Positions 18,385 through 27,111 of a stretch of 64,000 nucleotides of DNA are shown here, in pieces. Under the pieces are notes generated by a model. That model saw nothing but the letters and a program-made list of their open reading frames with translations. It ran no database searches and was not told where the DNA came from. The DNA comes from Brevibacillus sp. DP1.3A (GTDB taxonomy: Bacteria > Bacillota > Bacilli > Brevibacillales > Brevibacillaceae): assembly GCF_013284245.2 (NCBI RefSeq), contig NZ_CP085876.1:5296001-5360000 (forward strand), in the 5' to 3' direction. The position numbers and the translations under genes were made by a program. How positions within the stretch are numbered: the first letter of the stretch is position 1; every line of letters begins with the position of its first letter.

Positions 18385-18434
18385 CATAAAAAAACCGCTA
18401 ATCTCATCTTCCGTAGATTAGCGGTTCTATGTAT
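18371..18434 (-). terminator. Terminator of the MBL hydrolase gene
   Basis: Stem AACCGCTAATCT (18393-18404) with AGATTAGCGGTT (18415-18426), followed leftward by a T-run. A further outer pair ATACATAGAA/TTCTATGTAT extends it. It directly abuts the end of the 518-bp array. Confidence 0.88.
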
Positions 18435-18444
18435 CTAGAGCGAG

Positions 18445-19140
18445 TTATGGCAAACGCAATGTCTCCCCTGGCTTCAATGCCTTGCCTCTGATGTCTTTCT
18501 CAGCCAGCTCGGCTACGAATGCTTCCCCATCCTGCTTGATCGGCGGGAATGTATCGTAATGAATGGGCACAACAAAATCGGCTTGTACCCACTCGGCAGC
18601 TACGAGTGCATCCTCAGGTCCCATTGTGAACACATCTCCAATTGGCAGGAACGCCAAATCGATGTTATGACGCTCTCCGATCAGCTTCATGTCACCGAAC
18701 AGTCCTGTATCCCCTGCGTGATAGATCGTTTTTCCACCCAGCTCGATCACAAAGCCCCCTGGCATTCCCATGTACACGATTTGTTTCTCATCATCCAGCA
18801 CGACACCGGAGCTGTGGAACGCCTGTGTCATTTTCACTTTTCCAAATGGCAGTTGGACAGAGCCTCCCAGATTCATCGAGATGGTCTTGACTCCCTGCCA
18901 GCTCAAATAGGTAGCAAGCTCATGGGTTGCAACGATTGTCGCATCGTTTTTCTTGGCCAACTCTACCGCATCCAAAATATGATCTTGGTGTCCATGTGTC
19001 AGAAGGATGTACTGAACCGATATGTCTTCCAGCTTGGTTGCTGCCACTGGGCTTCCTGAAATAAATGGATCAATCATAATTGAATGCCCTTCACTTGTTA
19101 CCTGCACGGAAGAATGTCCGTGAAAACGAATATCCAACAT
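18445..19140 (-). CDS. UPF0173 metal-dependent hydrolase (MBL fold)
   Basis: A 231-residue metallo-beta-lactamase-fold protein starting MLDIRFHGHSSVQV, with the metal motif LTHGHQDHI and later HAGDTGLFGD and a final HYDTFP. This is the YtkL/UPF0173 family, cytosolic hydrolases of unknown substrate. GAGGGGG before the ATG. It is monocistronic with a strong terminator. Confidence 0.9.
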   Translation of the reverse strand: MLDIRFHGHSSVQVTSEGHSIMIDPFISGSPVAATKLEDISVQYILLTHGHQDHILDAVELAKKNDATIVATHELATYLSWQGVKTISMNLGGSVQLPFGKVKMTQAFHSSGVVLDDEKQIVYMGMPGGFVIELGGKTIYHAGDTGLFGDMKLIGERHNIDLAFLPIGDVFTMGPEDALVAAEWVQADFVVPIHYDTFPPIKQDGEAFVAELAEKDIRGKALKPGETLRLP

Positions 19141-19216
19141 TGTGGTACCCCCTCTATTCGCAGCATTTTTTCAGTCCCTTTTATGTTACCATGCCGCAGG
19201 GTGTAAAGAATAGGAA

Positions 19217-19240
19217 AGGCCGTCGATCACTCGACAGCCT
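19217..19240 (-). terminator. Terminator of the Sm-like small gene
   Basis: AGGC-CGTCGA and TCGACA-GCCT form a 10-bp stem with one mismatch around a 4-base loop, with TTTCC following in the leftward direction. Confidence 0.65.
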
Positions 19241-19273
19241 GAGAAACAAATCCTAATTTTCTACAATCAGTAC

Positions 19274-19471
19274 TTAGCAATCGTCGCCGTCATGCTCTGT
19301 AACGGCAATAATTTTCGAATCACGAATAATGGTGCGGCGATTACCATTGCGCTCTTCCAAAATAATGGTGGTCGATTTTACTTGTACCAGACGACCGAAA
19401 AAAGTACCTTCTACAGTGGCAACCCTAACATTTCTGCCTTCGAATTTTTTTACCTGGTCTTTGAATGCCAT
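19274..19471 (-). CDS. Small Sm-like hypothetical protein
   Basis: A 65-residue protein from ATG 19471 (AGGAGGG upstream); an upstream in-frame extension lacks a ribosome site. The central FEGRNVRVATVEGTFFGRLVQVKSTTIILEE has the strand-turn-strand look of Sm/Hfq-like small barrels found in Bacillus coat-associated and DUF2642-type proteins. It ends with an acidic tail and a cysteine. Function unknown; RNA binding or spore coat association are only guesses. Confidence 0.7.
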   Translation of the reverse strand: MAFKDQVKKFEGRNVRVATVEGTFFGRLVQVKSTTIILEERNGNRRTIIRDSKIIAVTEHDGDDC

Positions 19472-19740
19472 GGTTAATCCCTCCTTCTCATGCATCCTAT
19501 GAACATTTGGCATAGCCCTACTGAGCAAAAGCGGAGTCAAAGAGAAAATGTACTTGTACCCGTCCGTCATTTGTCCCCATTTTCAACAACTTTGTCGTCT
19601 GGTGACAAATTGACGCCAAAATAGCCCTCCGTTTACGAACACTGTGAGATTTTGTCGCACGATTCCACAAGGAAAACCATTTTCACATACAGAAACGGTA
19701 TAGCAAGAGATGAGCGGACTTACGCAGAGGAGGGATTTCC

Positions 19741-20334
19741 ATGGGAGAGGTTATCGAATTATTGGCACGGGAGAGAACATACAGTGGCAAAGATGTTGCG
19801 GGTCTGTTAGGTATTGGGGCGAGCACCTTGCGCAAGTGGAGTATGCTCTTAGAACAGCACGGCTACTGGTTTTTACGGGATAGTCAGAATCGTCGGGAGT
19901 ACAGGCAGGTTGATATTACGTGTCTTCAGCGGTTCTATAGCTTAACCAAGGATCAATTCATTCCGCAAGATGAAGCTGCCCGAATGGTTGCTACGCAAAG
20001 CTCACCTGAACCTGCCCGAAAGGAAACGGCCGTTGCGGTTGCATTCCCCCCTGTTTCCTCACATCCGGCTTTAAACCATACTGCTGCCCTTGAAGAGCTG
20101 GATGAAAAGCTGCATGTCTTGGCCTCCCATGTCCAGCAACAAGACGCCGCGTACTTTGCGCTGTTAGCGCGTGTAGAAAAGCAGGAAACCTATATTACCA
20201 ACAACCTGAAGGAACGTGATCGCCGCTTGACCAAGGCAATGAATGACATTATGGATGCCAAAATCGAGTTAGCCAAAATCAGGGACGCTGAACGGAAAAC
20301 ATCGATCTGGCAGAAGCTTTTTCGGATTCGCTAG
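19741..20334 (+). CDS. MerR-like DNA-binding protein with coiled-coil tail
   Basis: A 197-residue protein. Residues about 10-75 form a MerR-type winged helix (YSGKDVAGLLGIGASTLRKW ... RREYRQVDI). A Pro/Ala linker follows, then about 70 residues of heptad-rich helix with KERDRRLTKAMNDIMDAKIEL. The layout resembles RacA/DUF3967-type Bacillus proteins, where the coil serves oligomerization; a role in chromosome or plasmid handling is possible but unproven. GAGGAGGG precedes the ATG. Stands alone. Confidence 0.72.
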   Translation: MGEVIELLARERTYSGKDVAGLLGIGASTLRKWSMLLEQHGYWFLRDSQNRREYRQVDITCLQRFYSLTKDQFIPQDEAARMVATQSSPEPARKETAVAVAFPPVSSHPALNHTAALEELDEKLHVLASHVQQQDAAYFALLARVEKQETYITNNLKERDRRLTKAMNDIMDAKIELAKIRDAERKTSIWQKLFRIR

Positions 20335-20551
20335 ACGGCTGCAAGATTTATATGGTTGCTTTCTTTTTCTTGCTGCCAGCTGACTTAGGATGCCCGGACG
20401 TCTCGCTTACGAAATGGCCTGATCCGCATGATATACGCTCCATACAGTTGCTCCGGGCAGCCTTCGCTCTTATCACAAAACACCTCTACTTTTCCTCTTT
20501 TTCCGCGGTTTTTCTCCTGTTTTCGCCATTCTTTTCTATGGAAACTTTCTA
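20335..20551. other. Gene-free stretch
   Basis: No credible gene. TTTTTCTCCTGTTTTC at 20509-20524 is an exact 16-base match to one arm of module A of the 518-bp array, without a matching partner arm nearby. Short reverse-strand frames lack ribosome sites. Confidence 0.4.
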
Positions 20552-20616
20552 TTGATAATAGTAATCATTCTCTATATAATCATAATCGATCCAATAGAGA
20601 TTGATTCTCATTATCA
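20552..20616 (+). promoter_or_regulatory. Promoter with two Fur boxes
   Basis: -35 TTGATA (20552-20557), 17-bp spacer, -10 TATAAT (20575-20580). A 7-1-7 Fur-like box TGATAATAGTAATCA (20553-20567) overlaps -35, and TGATTCTCATTATCA (20602-20616) overlaps the start of the transcript. Each has two mismatches to TGATAATnATTATCA. Iron repression by Fur is strongly suggested. Confidence 0.8.
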
Positions 20617-20640
20617 TAAATTTTCAGGAGGCTACGTACA

Positions 20641-21636
20641 TTGAAACATGCAGGATGGAAAACCGGGATGATTGCTTTGCTATTGACAGGTGTAGTTGGA
20701 TGCAGCAATTCCGCGTCCCCCGAAGCTGCCACACAACAAGCAGCTACCAGCTCACAGTCGGACTCGTCGACATCAAGCCAACAAGCCGTTCATACAATCA
20801 GCGTAGATGAAAAGAAGGTAGAAGAGCTACTCACCCAATTCAAAACCCAGCCACCTACAAAAGTCGTGACCGTTTCCGTAGCGATTACCGAGATACTGAA
20901 CGAACTGGGTGTCACTCCCGTAGGCGTACCGACGACAAGCAGCAAGCTGCCAGCCTCCCTCGACACTGTTCCGCGTATCGGCACTTCTCACCAGCCTGAT
21001 TTGGAGCAGGTCGCGAAGCTTCAGCCTGACGTCATTCTCGGCCCTACCTCCATCCAAGCGAGCATCGATAAAAAATTCAAGCCCGCCGCGCTGTCTACCG
21101 CGTACTTGCCTGTAGACTCAATCGACGAGCTCAAACTGTCTACCGTCGTACTCGGACGCCTGTTCAAGCAGGAAGAGAAAGCAACAGCCTTTCTCCAATC
21201 CATCATGGAAAAAGAAAAAACCATCATAGACGCAACCAAAGGGAAACCCGCTCCCAAAGTATTGTTCTTGTTCGGTTCAGCCGAAGCCCTTATGGTCATG
21301 AATGAAAATACATTTGTCGGAAGCCTCGCCCGCAATCTCGGCGCATCCAACGTCGCTTCCGATGTCCTGAAACAAACCGAGACATACGTGCCGCTCAACA
21401 TGGAATCGATCGTAGCTGCCAATCCCGATGTTATTTTACTGGTAGCGCATGGCGATCCGAGTGCAGTGACCAAAAAGTTCGAAGAAGACGTGAAGAAAAA
21501 CGGCGCATGGGAAAAACTGAGCGCATTCAAAAATGGCAAAATGAAAGCACTCGACTACAGCACATTCGGGATCGCCTCTCTAGTAAAAGTCCCGGCTGCC
21601 TACGAGGAGCTCGTAAACATCCTGTATACCGAATAA
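20641..21636 (+). CDS. Iron/heme ABC transporter binding lipoprotein
   Basis: A 331-residue FepB/HmuT-like binding protein. TTG start nine bases after AGGAGG. Signal peptide with lipobox VVGC (Cys21 region), then a Ser/Gln/Thr linker, then the periplasmic-binding fold for class III ligands (VTVSVAITEILNELGVTPVGVPTT, PDVILGPTSI, ANPDVILLVAHG). It would capture heme or a ferric chelate at the cell surface. Operon: permease, ATPase, HugZ-like protein and DinB-like protein follow with tiny gaps. The HugZ-like gene favours heme as ligand. Confidence 0.88.
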   Translation: MKHAGWKTGMIALLLTGVVGCSNSASPEAATQQAATSSQSDSSTSSQQAVHTISVDEKKVEELLTQFKTQPPTKVVTVSVAITEILNELGVTPVGVPTTSSKLPASLDTVPRIGTSHQPDLEQVAKLQPDVILGPTSIQASIDKKFKPAALSTAYLPVDSIDELKLSTVVLGRLFKQEEKATAFLQSIMEKEKTIIDATKGKPAPKVLFLFGSAEALMVMNENTFVGSLARNLGASNVASDVLKQTETYVPLNMESIVAANPDVILLVAHGDPSAVTKKFEEDVKKNGAWEKLSAFKNGKMKALDYSTFGIASLVKVPAAYEELVNILYTE

Positions 21637-21648
21637 GGAGTTTTTCCA

Positions 21649-22644
21649 GTGACCCAGAACATTCCGAACAGGAAAGCAGCTCTCTTGGTGACAGCTTGTG
21701 TCATGCTCGTTGTAGCTGTACTGCTCTCCATTGGTCTGGGGAGCGTGCGCCTCACGCTTGCCGAAACAATAGAAACCATACTTGGACACGGCGATGCCGC
21801 CAGCCAAACCATCCTGTGGGATATCCGGATTCCGCGTGTGTTTCTCGCACTATTGATTGGGGCCAATCTCGCTGCATCGGGTGCCCTCCTGCAAGCAGTC
21901 ATGCAAAATCCGCTTGCCGATCCAGGCTTGACGGGCGTATCCAGCGGAGCAGCCGTTACGGTGTTGTTCATCATGCTGGTCATGCCCGACTATTCTTACT
22001 TGATACCCCTAGCTGCCATCATTGGTGGCGGAGTAGCAGCAGGCATGGTCTACTCCATGGCTTGGAAAAAACAGGGCGGATTAACACCTGTGCGCATCAT
22101 ATTATCGGGGGTTGCCGTCAATGCTGTATTCGGTGGAGCAATCGGGTTATTGTCCATCCTGTACAGTGACAAGCTACCGGGTGCGCTACAATGGATGAAT
22201 GGCAGTCTGTCCGGAAAAGGCATGGGCGATGTCATGGTGATGCTTCCCTACTCGATCGTCGGGTGGATCGCAGCGCTATTATCGATCCGGCAGGCAAACA
22301 TATTACGCCTAGGAGAACAAGTCGCTCACAATTTAGGGCAGAACTTGCATCGCTTGCGCCTCTCTCTTTCTATCATCGCGGTCTACCTAGCAGCAGTTTC
22401 GGTATCGACTGTCGGCCTTGTTGGGTTTATCGGACTAGTCGTACCGCACATGGCTCGCATGCTCGTCGGCTCTGATTACCGTCTGGGCTTGCCGTTTAGC
22501 CTCGTGCTTGGCTCTCTTGTCTTGCTTGTTGCCGATTCGTTTGGTCGAACTGTATTCGCTCCTTTGGAGATTCCTGCCGGGATTGTGATGGCAATCGTGG
22601 GTGGACCTTATTTCCTTTACTTGATGCGAAAAGGGGGCATGTGA
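21649..22644 (+). CDS. FecCD-family ABC permease
   Basis: A 331-residue permease of the BtuC/FecCD class with about ten membrane segments; family stretches include ALLIGANLAASGALLQAVMQNPLADPGLTGVSSGA and FIGLVVPHMARMLVGSDYR. GTG start with TAAGGAG upstream. It forms the membrane channel for the binding protein encoded just before. Confidence 0.93.
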   Translation: MTQNIPNRKAALLVTACVMLVVAVLLSIGLGSVRLTLAETIETILGHGDAASQTILWDIRIPRVFLALLIGANLAASGALLQAVMQNPLADPGLTGVSSGAAVTVLFIMLVMPDYSYLIPLAAIIGGGVAAGMVYSMAWKKQGGLTPVRIILSGVAVNAVFGGAIGLLSILYSDKLPGALQWMNGSLSGKGMGDVMVMLPYSIVGWIAALLSIRQANILRLGEQVAHNLGQNLHRLRLSLSIIAVYLAAVSVSTVGLVGFIGLVVPHMARMLVGSDYRLGLPFSLVLGSLVLLVADSFGRTVFAPLEIPAGIVMAIVGGPYFLYLMRKGGM

Positions 22645-22645
22645 C

Positions 22646-23425
22646 ATGTTACAAGTGCAATCGTTGAACATCAGCTACGGTCCGAAGACCATCGTCCATG
22701 ACTTTTCCCTCGATATCCAAGAAGGAGAGGTTGTTTCGATCATTGGTCCAAACGGTTCAGGAAAATCATCGATTCTCAAAGCAATTTCACGGCTGATTCC
22801 TTGTGAAAGTGGCCGTGTCTGTATTGCGGATCAAGAATTAAACAGCCTGAGTATGAAGCAAATCTCTCGCATCATGTGCATGCTTTGCCAATCCAACACG
22901 TGCCCGTCAGACGTAACGGTAGGAGAGCTGGTCGGATACGGTCGCGTTCCCCATAAAAAATGGTTTGAGCGCCTGAGTGGCGAAGACTACGAGATCGTCA
23001 CGTGGGCTTTGGAACAAACCGGTATGCTCAGCTACAAGGACCGCTACCTCGTCTCTCTGTCTGGCGGGGAAGCACAGCGTGCATGGATCGCGATGGCTTT
23101 GGCTCAACGACCGAAAATCTTGTTGCTCGATGAGCCAACTACCTATTTGGACATCGCCCATCAACTGGATGTGCTTGAACTCGTTCGCAAGCTCAATCAG
23201 GATTTGAAGCTGACGGTTGTCATGGTGCTGCATGATTTGAATCACGCCAGCGCCTACAGCGATAAAATTTGTGTGATCAAAGATGGAAGCCTGCGTGTTT
23301 TTGGAAAACCTCAAGATGTGCTTACGATGGAGCTGATTCGCAGCGTGTACGGCGTCGAAACCGAGATTCAGTACACGCCAGACTGCTCTAGCCCCAGGAT
23401 TCACATACTGAAAAAAGCAAACTAA
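22646..23425 (+). CDS. Iron/heme ABC transporter ATP-binding protein
   Basis: A 259-residue ATPase with Walker A GPNGSGKSS, signature LSGGEAQRA and Walker B ILLLDEPTT followed by the H-loop LHDLNH. It starts one base after the permease stop, so it is translationally coupled. Powers heme/iron uptake. An unusual feature is a Cys pair in MCMLCQSNTCP near residues 73-83, where relatives have a non-cysteine Q-loop region. Confidence 0.93.
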   Translation: MLQVQSLNISYGPKTIVHDFSLDIQEGEVVSIIGPNGSGKSSILKAISRLIPCESGRVCIADQELNSLSMKQISRIMCMLCQSNTCPSDVTVGELVGYGRVPHKKWFERLSGEDYEIVTWALEQTGMLSYKDRYLVSLSGGEAQRAWIAMALAQRPKILLLDEPTTYLDIAHQLDVLELVRKLNQDLKLTVVMVLHDLNHASAYSDKICVIKDGSLRVFGKPQDVLTMELIRSVYGVETEIQYTPDCSSPRIHILKKAN

Positions 23426-23442
23426 ACAAGTGAGGTGCTCGT

Positions 23443-23946
23443 ATGAAAGCGATGGATAAGGAAGCGATGAAGACCCAGTACCAATCGTTTGCTGCGGACA
23501 TGAAGACACTCATGTTAAGCACGGTCGACGAGCATGGAAAACCGTTTCTCTCCTACGCCCCGTTCGTCAAATACGATGGAAAGTTCTACATCTACATTAG
23601 TAAAATTGCGAATCACTATCGCTACATGGAAGAAAATCCTGCAGTCGATGCCATGCTCATTGAAGACGAGTCGAAAGCCACCAATCTGTTTGCTCGCCAA
23701 CGCGCTCGCTTCGTGTGTTCTGCCCTGAATTTGGGTAATGCCGGGTACGATGAGATTTTCGAGCTGTTTGCACAGTCATTCGGAAAAAACATGATGGATA
23801 TGCTGCGCGGCCTTGATTTTTCCTTGTTCGAATTGACACCATCAGAGGGACGCTATGTAGCTGGGTTCGGTCAGGCTTACGACATTGACCTGACAGCCGA
23901 TAAATTTGTCCACGTCAACCGAGATGGTCACACATCCAAAAAATAA
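23443..23946 (+). CDS. HugZ-like heme-utilization protein (PNPOx fold)
   Basis: A 167-residue split-barrel FMN-binding-fold protein. Early TLMLSTVDEHGKPFLSYAPFV is the pyridoxamine-oxidase-like core; the C-terminal GRYVAGFGQAYDI resembles the HugZ family of heme oxygenases. Its place after a Fur-controlled heme/iron transporter supports heme iron release in the cytosol. It could instead be a flavin- or heme-storage protein. GAGGTG before the ATG. Confidence 0.8.
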   Translation: MKAMDKEAMKTQYQSFAADMKTLMLSTVDEHGKPFLSYAPFVKYDGKFYIYISKIANHYRYMEENPAVDAMLIEDESKATNLFARQRARFVCSALNLGNAGYDEIFELFAQSFGKNMMDMLRGLDFSLFELTPSEGRYVAGFGQAYDIDLTADKFVHVNRDGHTSKK

Positions 23947-23962
23947 CGGAGGGGCATCATCC

Positions 23963-24433
23963 ATGACCTATTCAACCGCATTGACACTTTGGCTCACCAT
24001 CCAGGAACGTTTTCACAAGACTGCGAAAAGCTTGCCCGAACAAGATTTACGTTTGAGCATGAATGCAGTCTCCATCGGGTATATGCTGCGCCATAGCGCT
24101 GAGGTCGAGTACATGTTTGCCGAATGGTTTTTCGGTCGGAGCATCCCATCTGACGTAGAGCTATTGACGAAAAACGGTCCTACCGGAACCAAAGTTGCCT
24201 TTACCAACGTGCAAGAGCTCGCTGATTTCATGTCCGCTTCCAACCAACACTTGATCGATGCGATGCGTGACTTACCAGAGGAAGCTTGGCACAAGTCCGT
24301 TGAAACGCCATTGGGGTCTTCTACTCCTTTAGAAGCATTGGGTCGCCTCATGTATCACACGGGTATCCATGCCGGACAAATTTCGCAGATTCAAAAATCA
24401 TTTCACACCAAAGAAAAAGAACTCACCCACTAA
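23963..24433 (+). CDS. DinB-family protein
   Basis: A 156-residue four-helix DinB/YfiT-like protein, start ATG 23963 (GGAGGGG upstream). Metal-ligand histidines are in LRHSAEVEYMF and YHTGIHAGQI. The family includes metal-dependent thiol transferases and DNA-damage-induced proteins, but the role here is unknown. Last gene of the Fur operon, 16 bp after the HugZ-like gene, so it may work in iron/heme or thiol metabolism. Confidence 0.78.
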   Translation: MTYSTALTLWLTIQERFHKTAKSLPEQDLRLSMNAVSIGYMLRHSAEVEYMFAEWFFGRSIPSDVELLTKNGPTGTKVAFTNVQELADFMSASNQHLIDAMRDLPEEAWHKSVETPLGSSTPLEALGRLMYHTGIHAGQISQIQKSFHTKEKELTH

Positions 24434-24462
24434 GGTTTGATGCTGCCTTTCGCACGCCAAAA

Positions 24463-24494
24463 AGAGCTTCCCGTCTCTCTTGACTGGAAGCTCT
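24463..24494. terminator. Bidirectional terminator
   Basis: AGAGCTTCC (24463-24471) pairs with GGAAGCTCT (24486-24494). The A-run on the left serves the leftward M20 gene; the right side is weakly T-rich for the Fur operon. Confidence 0.75.
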
Positions 24495-24515
24495 TCTGTA
24501 TGTGTGCCACTCTCG

Positions 24516-25700
24516 TTACATCACGATTTTTCTTGCCGCGTTGACGAACATTTTTACGCCGACTTCGAGCGCATCCTCGTCGATTGTAAAGCGTGGATGG
24601 TGGTGCGGATATGTGATGCCTTTTTCTTTGTTTCCAGCAGCGACGTAGAAGAAGCAGCCTGGCGCTTTTTGCTGGAAGGCGGAGAAATCCTCACCACCCA
24701 TGGTTGGACGCATATGCTCTACCCATTCTGCTCCCAGTGATTCTTCGACGACCTCTTCCATCAATTTCGTCACTTCGGCATCGTTGATAACCGGGCGATA
24801 GCCAAATTCGTACTTGAACTTGTACCCCGCGCCGTGTGCTTCTGTAATGCCTTTGATCACGCGTTCCATGAGTCCCGGAACGGACTCGCGCAGATTTTTG
24901 TCAAAGCTGCGGACTGTCCCGCAAATCTCTACAGCACCCGGAATGACGTTATGTGTCGTTCCCCCCACAAATTGTGTGACAGAGAGAACCAGATTATCGA
25001 GCGGATCTGCATTGCGGGATACGACGTGCTGGAGATTGGTCACCACTTGTGCCGCAATCGCGATGCTGTCGATCGTTTCATGCGGGAGCGCCGCATGTCC
25101 GCCTTTTCCAAGAACGGTGATCCAGAACGTATCAGGTGCAGCCATCATTGGACCTGGGCAGATACCCACTGTCCCAAATTCCATCGTCGACCACAGATGC
25201 GTACCAATCACCATATCTACGCCGTCCATGACACCTGCCTGTACCATTTCCTCCGCTCCGCCTGGGTATACTTCCTCCGCGTGCTGAAAGAAGAAACGAA
25301 CCTCTCCCTTGATCTGATCCTTCATCCCGGACAGCAGCTTTGCCGTTCCGAGCAGCATGGAAGTATGTCCGTCGTGTCCGCACGCATGCATGACGCCAGG
25401 ATTTTTCGATACGAATTCAAACGTATTCTCTTCCGTAATCGGCAATGCGTCCATGTCAGCGCGCATGGCGAGCACTTTCCCAGGCTGGGAACCGATCAAT
25501 CTGGCCATCACACTGTTTTTCGTCGGTCTGGACACTTCCAGATTGCCAAAGGTAAGCAGTGTCTCGTATACAAACTGTGCTGTTTTTTCTTCATGGAAGG
25601 ATAATTCAGGGTTTTCGTGCAGATACCGTCTCCACGCGATTACCTGATCCTTGATTTCTTCGACCGCCTTATTAAGCGTTACCACTGCCGTTGCTGTCAT
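24516..25700 (-). CDS. M20 amidohydrolase (N-acyl amino acid / hippurate hydrolase type)
   Basis: 394 residues from ATG 25700 (AGGAGGAG upstream). Family M20D signature: HENPELSFHE, the metal motif MHACGHDGHTSMLLG, and FFFQHAEEVYPGGAEEM. It hydrolyses an N-acyl or amidated amino acid in the cytosol; substrate not deducible (N-acetyl-diaminopimelate deacetylase-like enzymes look similar). It is followed on the same strand, 51 bp after, by nothing else; the second amidohydrolase lies just upstream, and the two may be co-transcribed. Confidence 0.9.
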   Translation of the reverse strand: MTATAVVTLNKAVEEIKDQVIAWRRYLHENPELSFHEEKTAQFVYETLLTFGNLEVSRPTKNSVMARLIGSQPGKVLAMRADMDALPITEENTFEFVSKNPGVMHACGHDGHTSMLLGTAKLLSGMKDQIKGEVRFFFQHAEEVYPGGAEEMVQAGVMDGVDMVIGTHLWSTMEFGTVGICPGPMMAAPDTFWITVLGKGGHAALPHETIDSIAIAAQVVTNLQHVVSRNADPLDNLVLSVTQFVGGTTHNVIPGAVEICGTVRSFDKNLRESVPGLMERVIKGITEAHGAGYKFKYEFGYRPVINDAEVTKLMEEVVEESLGAEWVEHMRPTMGGEDFSAFQQKAPGCFFYVAAGNKEKGITYPHHHPRFTIDEDALEVGVKMFVNAARKIVM

Positions 25701-25750
25701 GCCGCTCTCCTCCTGATTTACGTGGCTCCCCCACTTACTATCTCTTATGC

Positions 25751-26974
25751 CTATTTTGCTAAGGATAAAACGGTGCGGTACAGTACTTGCGCTCCGTTCG
25801 CACAATCCTCTTTTGTCGTGAATTCTGCCGGGTTGTGGCTAATGCCATCCTTGGATCGAGCGAAAATCATGCCAACCGGGCACAGCTCAACTAGCTGCAT
25901 GCAATCATGCCCTGCCCCACTCGGCAGTCTAAATGCTTCCAAGCCTTCTGCCTCACACGCTTCGGCTACAGCATTCTGGATATCGTCCGAGCATACAGCA
26001 GGAGCTATGCGTTGCAGCAGCTCTACTTTCAACGTCACATTGCGCTTTGCACAGATCGCTTTTGCCCGTTCGTAAATGCGCTGTTCCACTTCATCGCGGA
26101 TTGCTTCGTCCACATCTCGCAAATCAAGTGAAAACTCGACTCGTCCAGGAATGACATTCACCCCGCCTGGGAAAGCTTGCAGCCTTCCAACCGTCCCTAC
26201 ACTGGTTCCTGTCCGTCCGGCTTCTTCCTCGATGGCAAGCATCACTTGAGCGGCGGATGCCAGCGGATCACGGCGCAAATTCATCGGCGTTGCCCCGGCA
26301 TGACCGGCTTCTCCCTCTAGCACGAAATTCAACCAGAGCGGTCCCGCCACTCCTGTCACGATCCCAACAGATAGCCCACGGCTCTCCAGTACCTTGCCTT
26401 GCTCGATATGTAGCTCCACATACGCTTTCACACTTCCGGGAGTTCTCGCGGCGAGACTGGTGCGGTCCGGATCAAGCCCCGTTTGCCGCATTGCTTCAGC
26501 AATCGTGACCCCATTCTTGTCTGCTTGTTCCAGCTCGTCACGCTTGATCAGACCCGCGATACCGCGACTGCCGATCATCCCGTAACCAAAACGCGTTCCT
26601 TCTTCATCCGTGAACGCGATGACTTCGATCGGATGCTCTGTTTCGATCGCCTGTTCCTGCATCGTCTGTAAAACTTCTACACCAGCCAGTACGCCAAGTG
26701 GACCATCATAATCGCCGCCATTTGGTACGGAGTCGATATGCGAGCCAACCAATACGACAGGAGCGGCCGGATTTTTCCCTTCTTTTCGCCCAATCAAGTT
26801 CCCAACCTCATCTTCGCGAACGGTGAGACCTGCTTCCTTCATAAAGCCTGTGACGAGATCCTTTGCCGCACGTTCCTCAGGCGTAAAAGACAACCGCGTG
26901 ATGCCGCCCGCCTCTTGCTTCCCAATGTTGCCAAGCTGTCCCAATCGATCCCACAATCGATCCGAATTGATCAT
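25751..26974 (-). CDS. M20 Zn-dependent hydrolase (allantoate / N-carbamoyl amino acid amidohydrolase type)
   Basis: 407 residues. Family run GSHIDSVPNGGDYDGPLGVLAGVEV with two metal ligands, TDEEGTRFG catalytic Glu pair, LHIEQGKVLE, and AGHAGATPMNLRRDP of the lid domain, ending SGAGHDCM. These enzymes cut allantoate, N-carbamoyl-L-amino acids or ureidoglycine in nitrogen salvage. No allantoin genes are near, so an N-carbamoyl amino acid is at least as likely. AAGGAGGAG before the ATG; likely first gene of a two-gene unit with the next M20 enzyme. Confidence 0.88.
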   Translation of the reverse strand: MINSDRLWDRLGQLGNIGKQEAGGITRLSFTPEERAAKDLVTGFMKEAGLTVREDEVGNLIGRKEGKNPAAPVVLVGSHIDSVPNGGDYDGPLGVLAGVEVLQTMQEQAIETEHPIEVIAFTDEEGTRFGYGMIGSRGIAGLIKRDELEQADKNGVTIAEAMRQTGLDPDRTSLAARTPGSVKAYVELHIEQGKVLESRGLSVGIVTGVAGPLWLNFVLEGEAGHAGATPMNLRRDPLASAAQVMLAIEEEAGRTGTSVGTVGRLQAFPGGVNVIPGRVEFSLDLRDVDEAIRDEVEQRIYERAKAICAKRNVTLKVELLQRIAPAVCSDDIQNAVAEACEAEGLEAFRLPSGAGHDCMQLVELCPVGMIFARSKDGISHNPAEFTTKEDCANGAQVLYRTVLSLAK

Positions 26975-27059
26975 GACACGCCACTCCTCCTTCTATGCAG
27001 AGCCAATAACGGTTGATTAACGGTTATGTCCTTAATTGTATAATAGTCTGTCTATTTTG

Positions 27060-27110
27060 AAAAGGCGGCAGCCATGGACCCCGAAATAAAGTCCAAGACT
27101 TCCGCCGCTA
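27060..27110 (-). terminator. Probable terminator of the methyltransferase gene
   Basis: Leftward, GGCGG and GGAC arms pair with GTCC and CCGCC across an interrupted stem, followed by TTTTC. Confidence 0.5.
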
Positions 27111-27111
27111 T

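Noticed and set aside
20340..20530. Reverse-strand frame starting MAKTGEKP, like small zinc-ribbon proteins
   Set aside because: Stops after 18 codons, lacks a ribosome site and the zinc cysteines; a decayed gene is possible but not supportable.
20352..20555. 67-codon frame before the Fur operon
   Set aside because: No ribosome site, overlaps the promoter, low-complexity hydrophobic translation.
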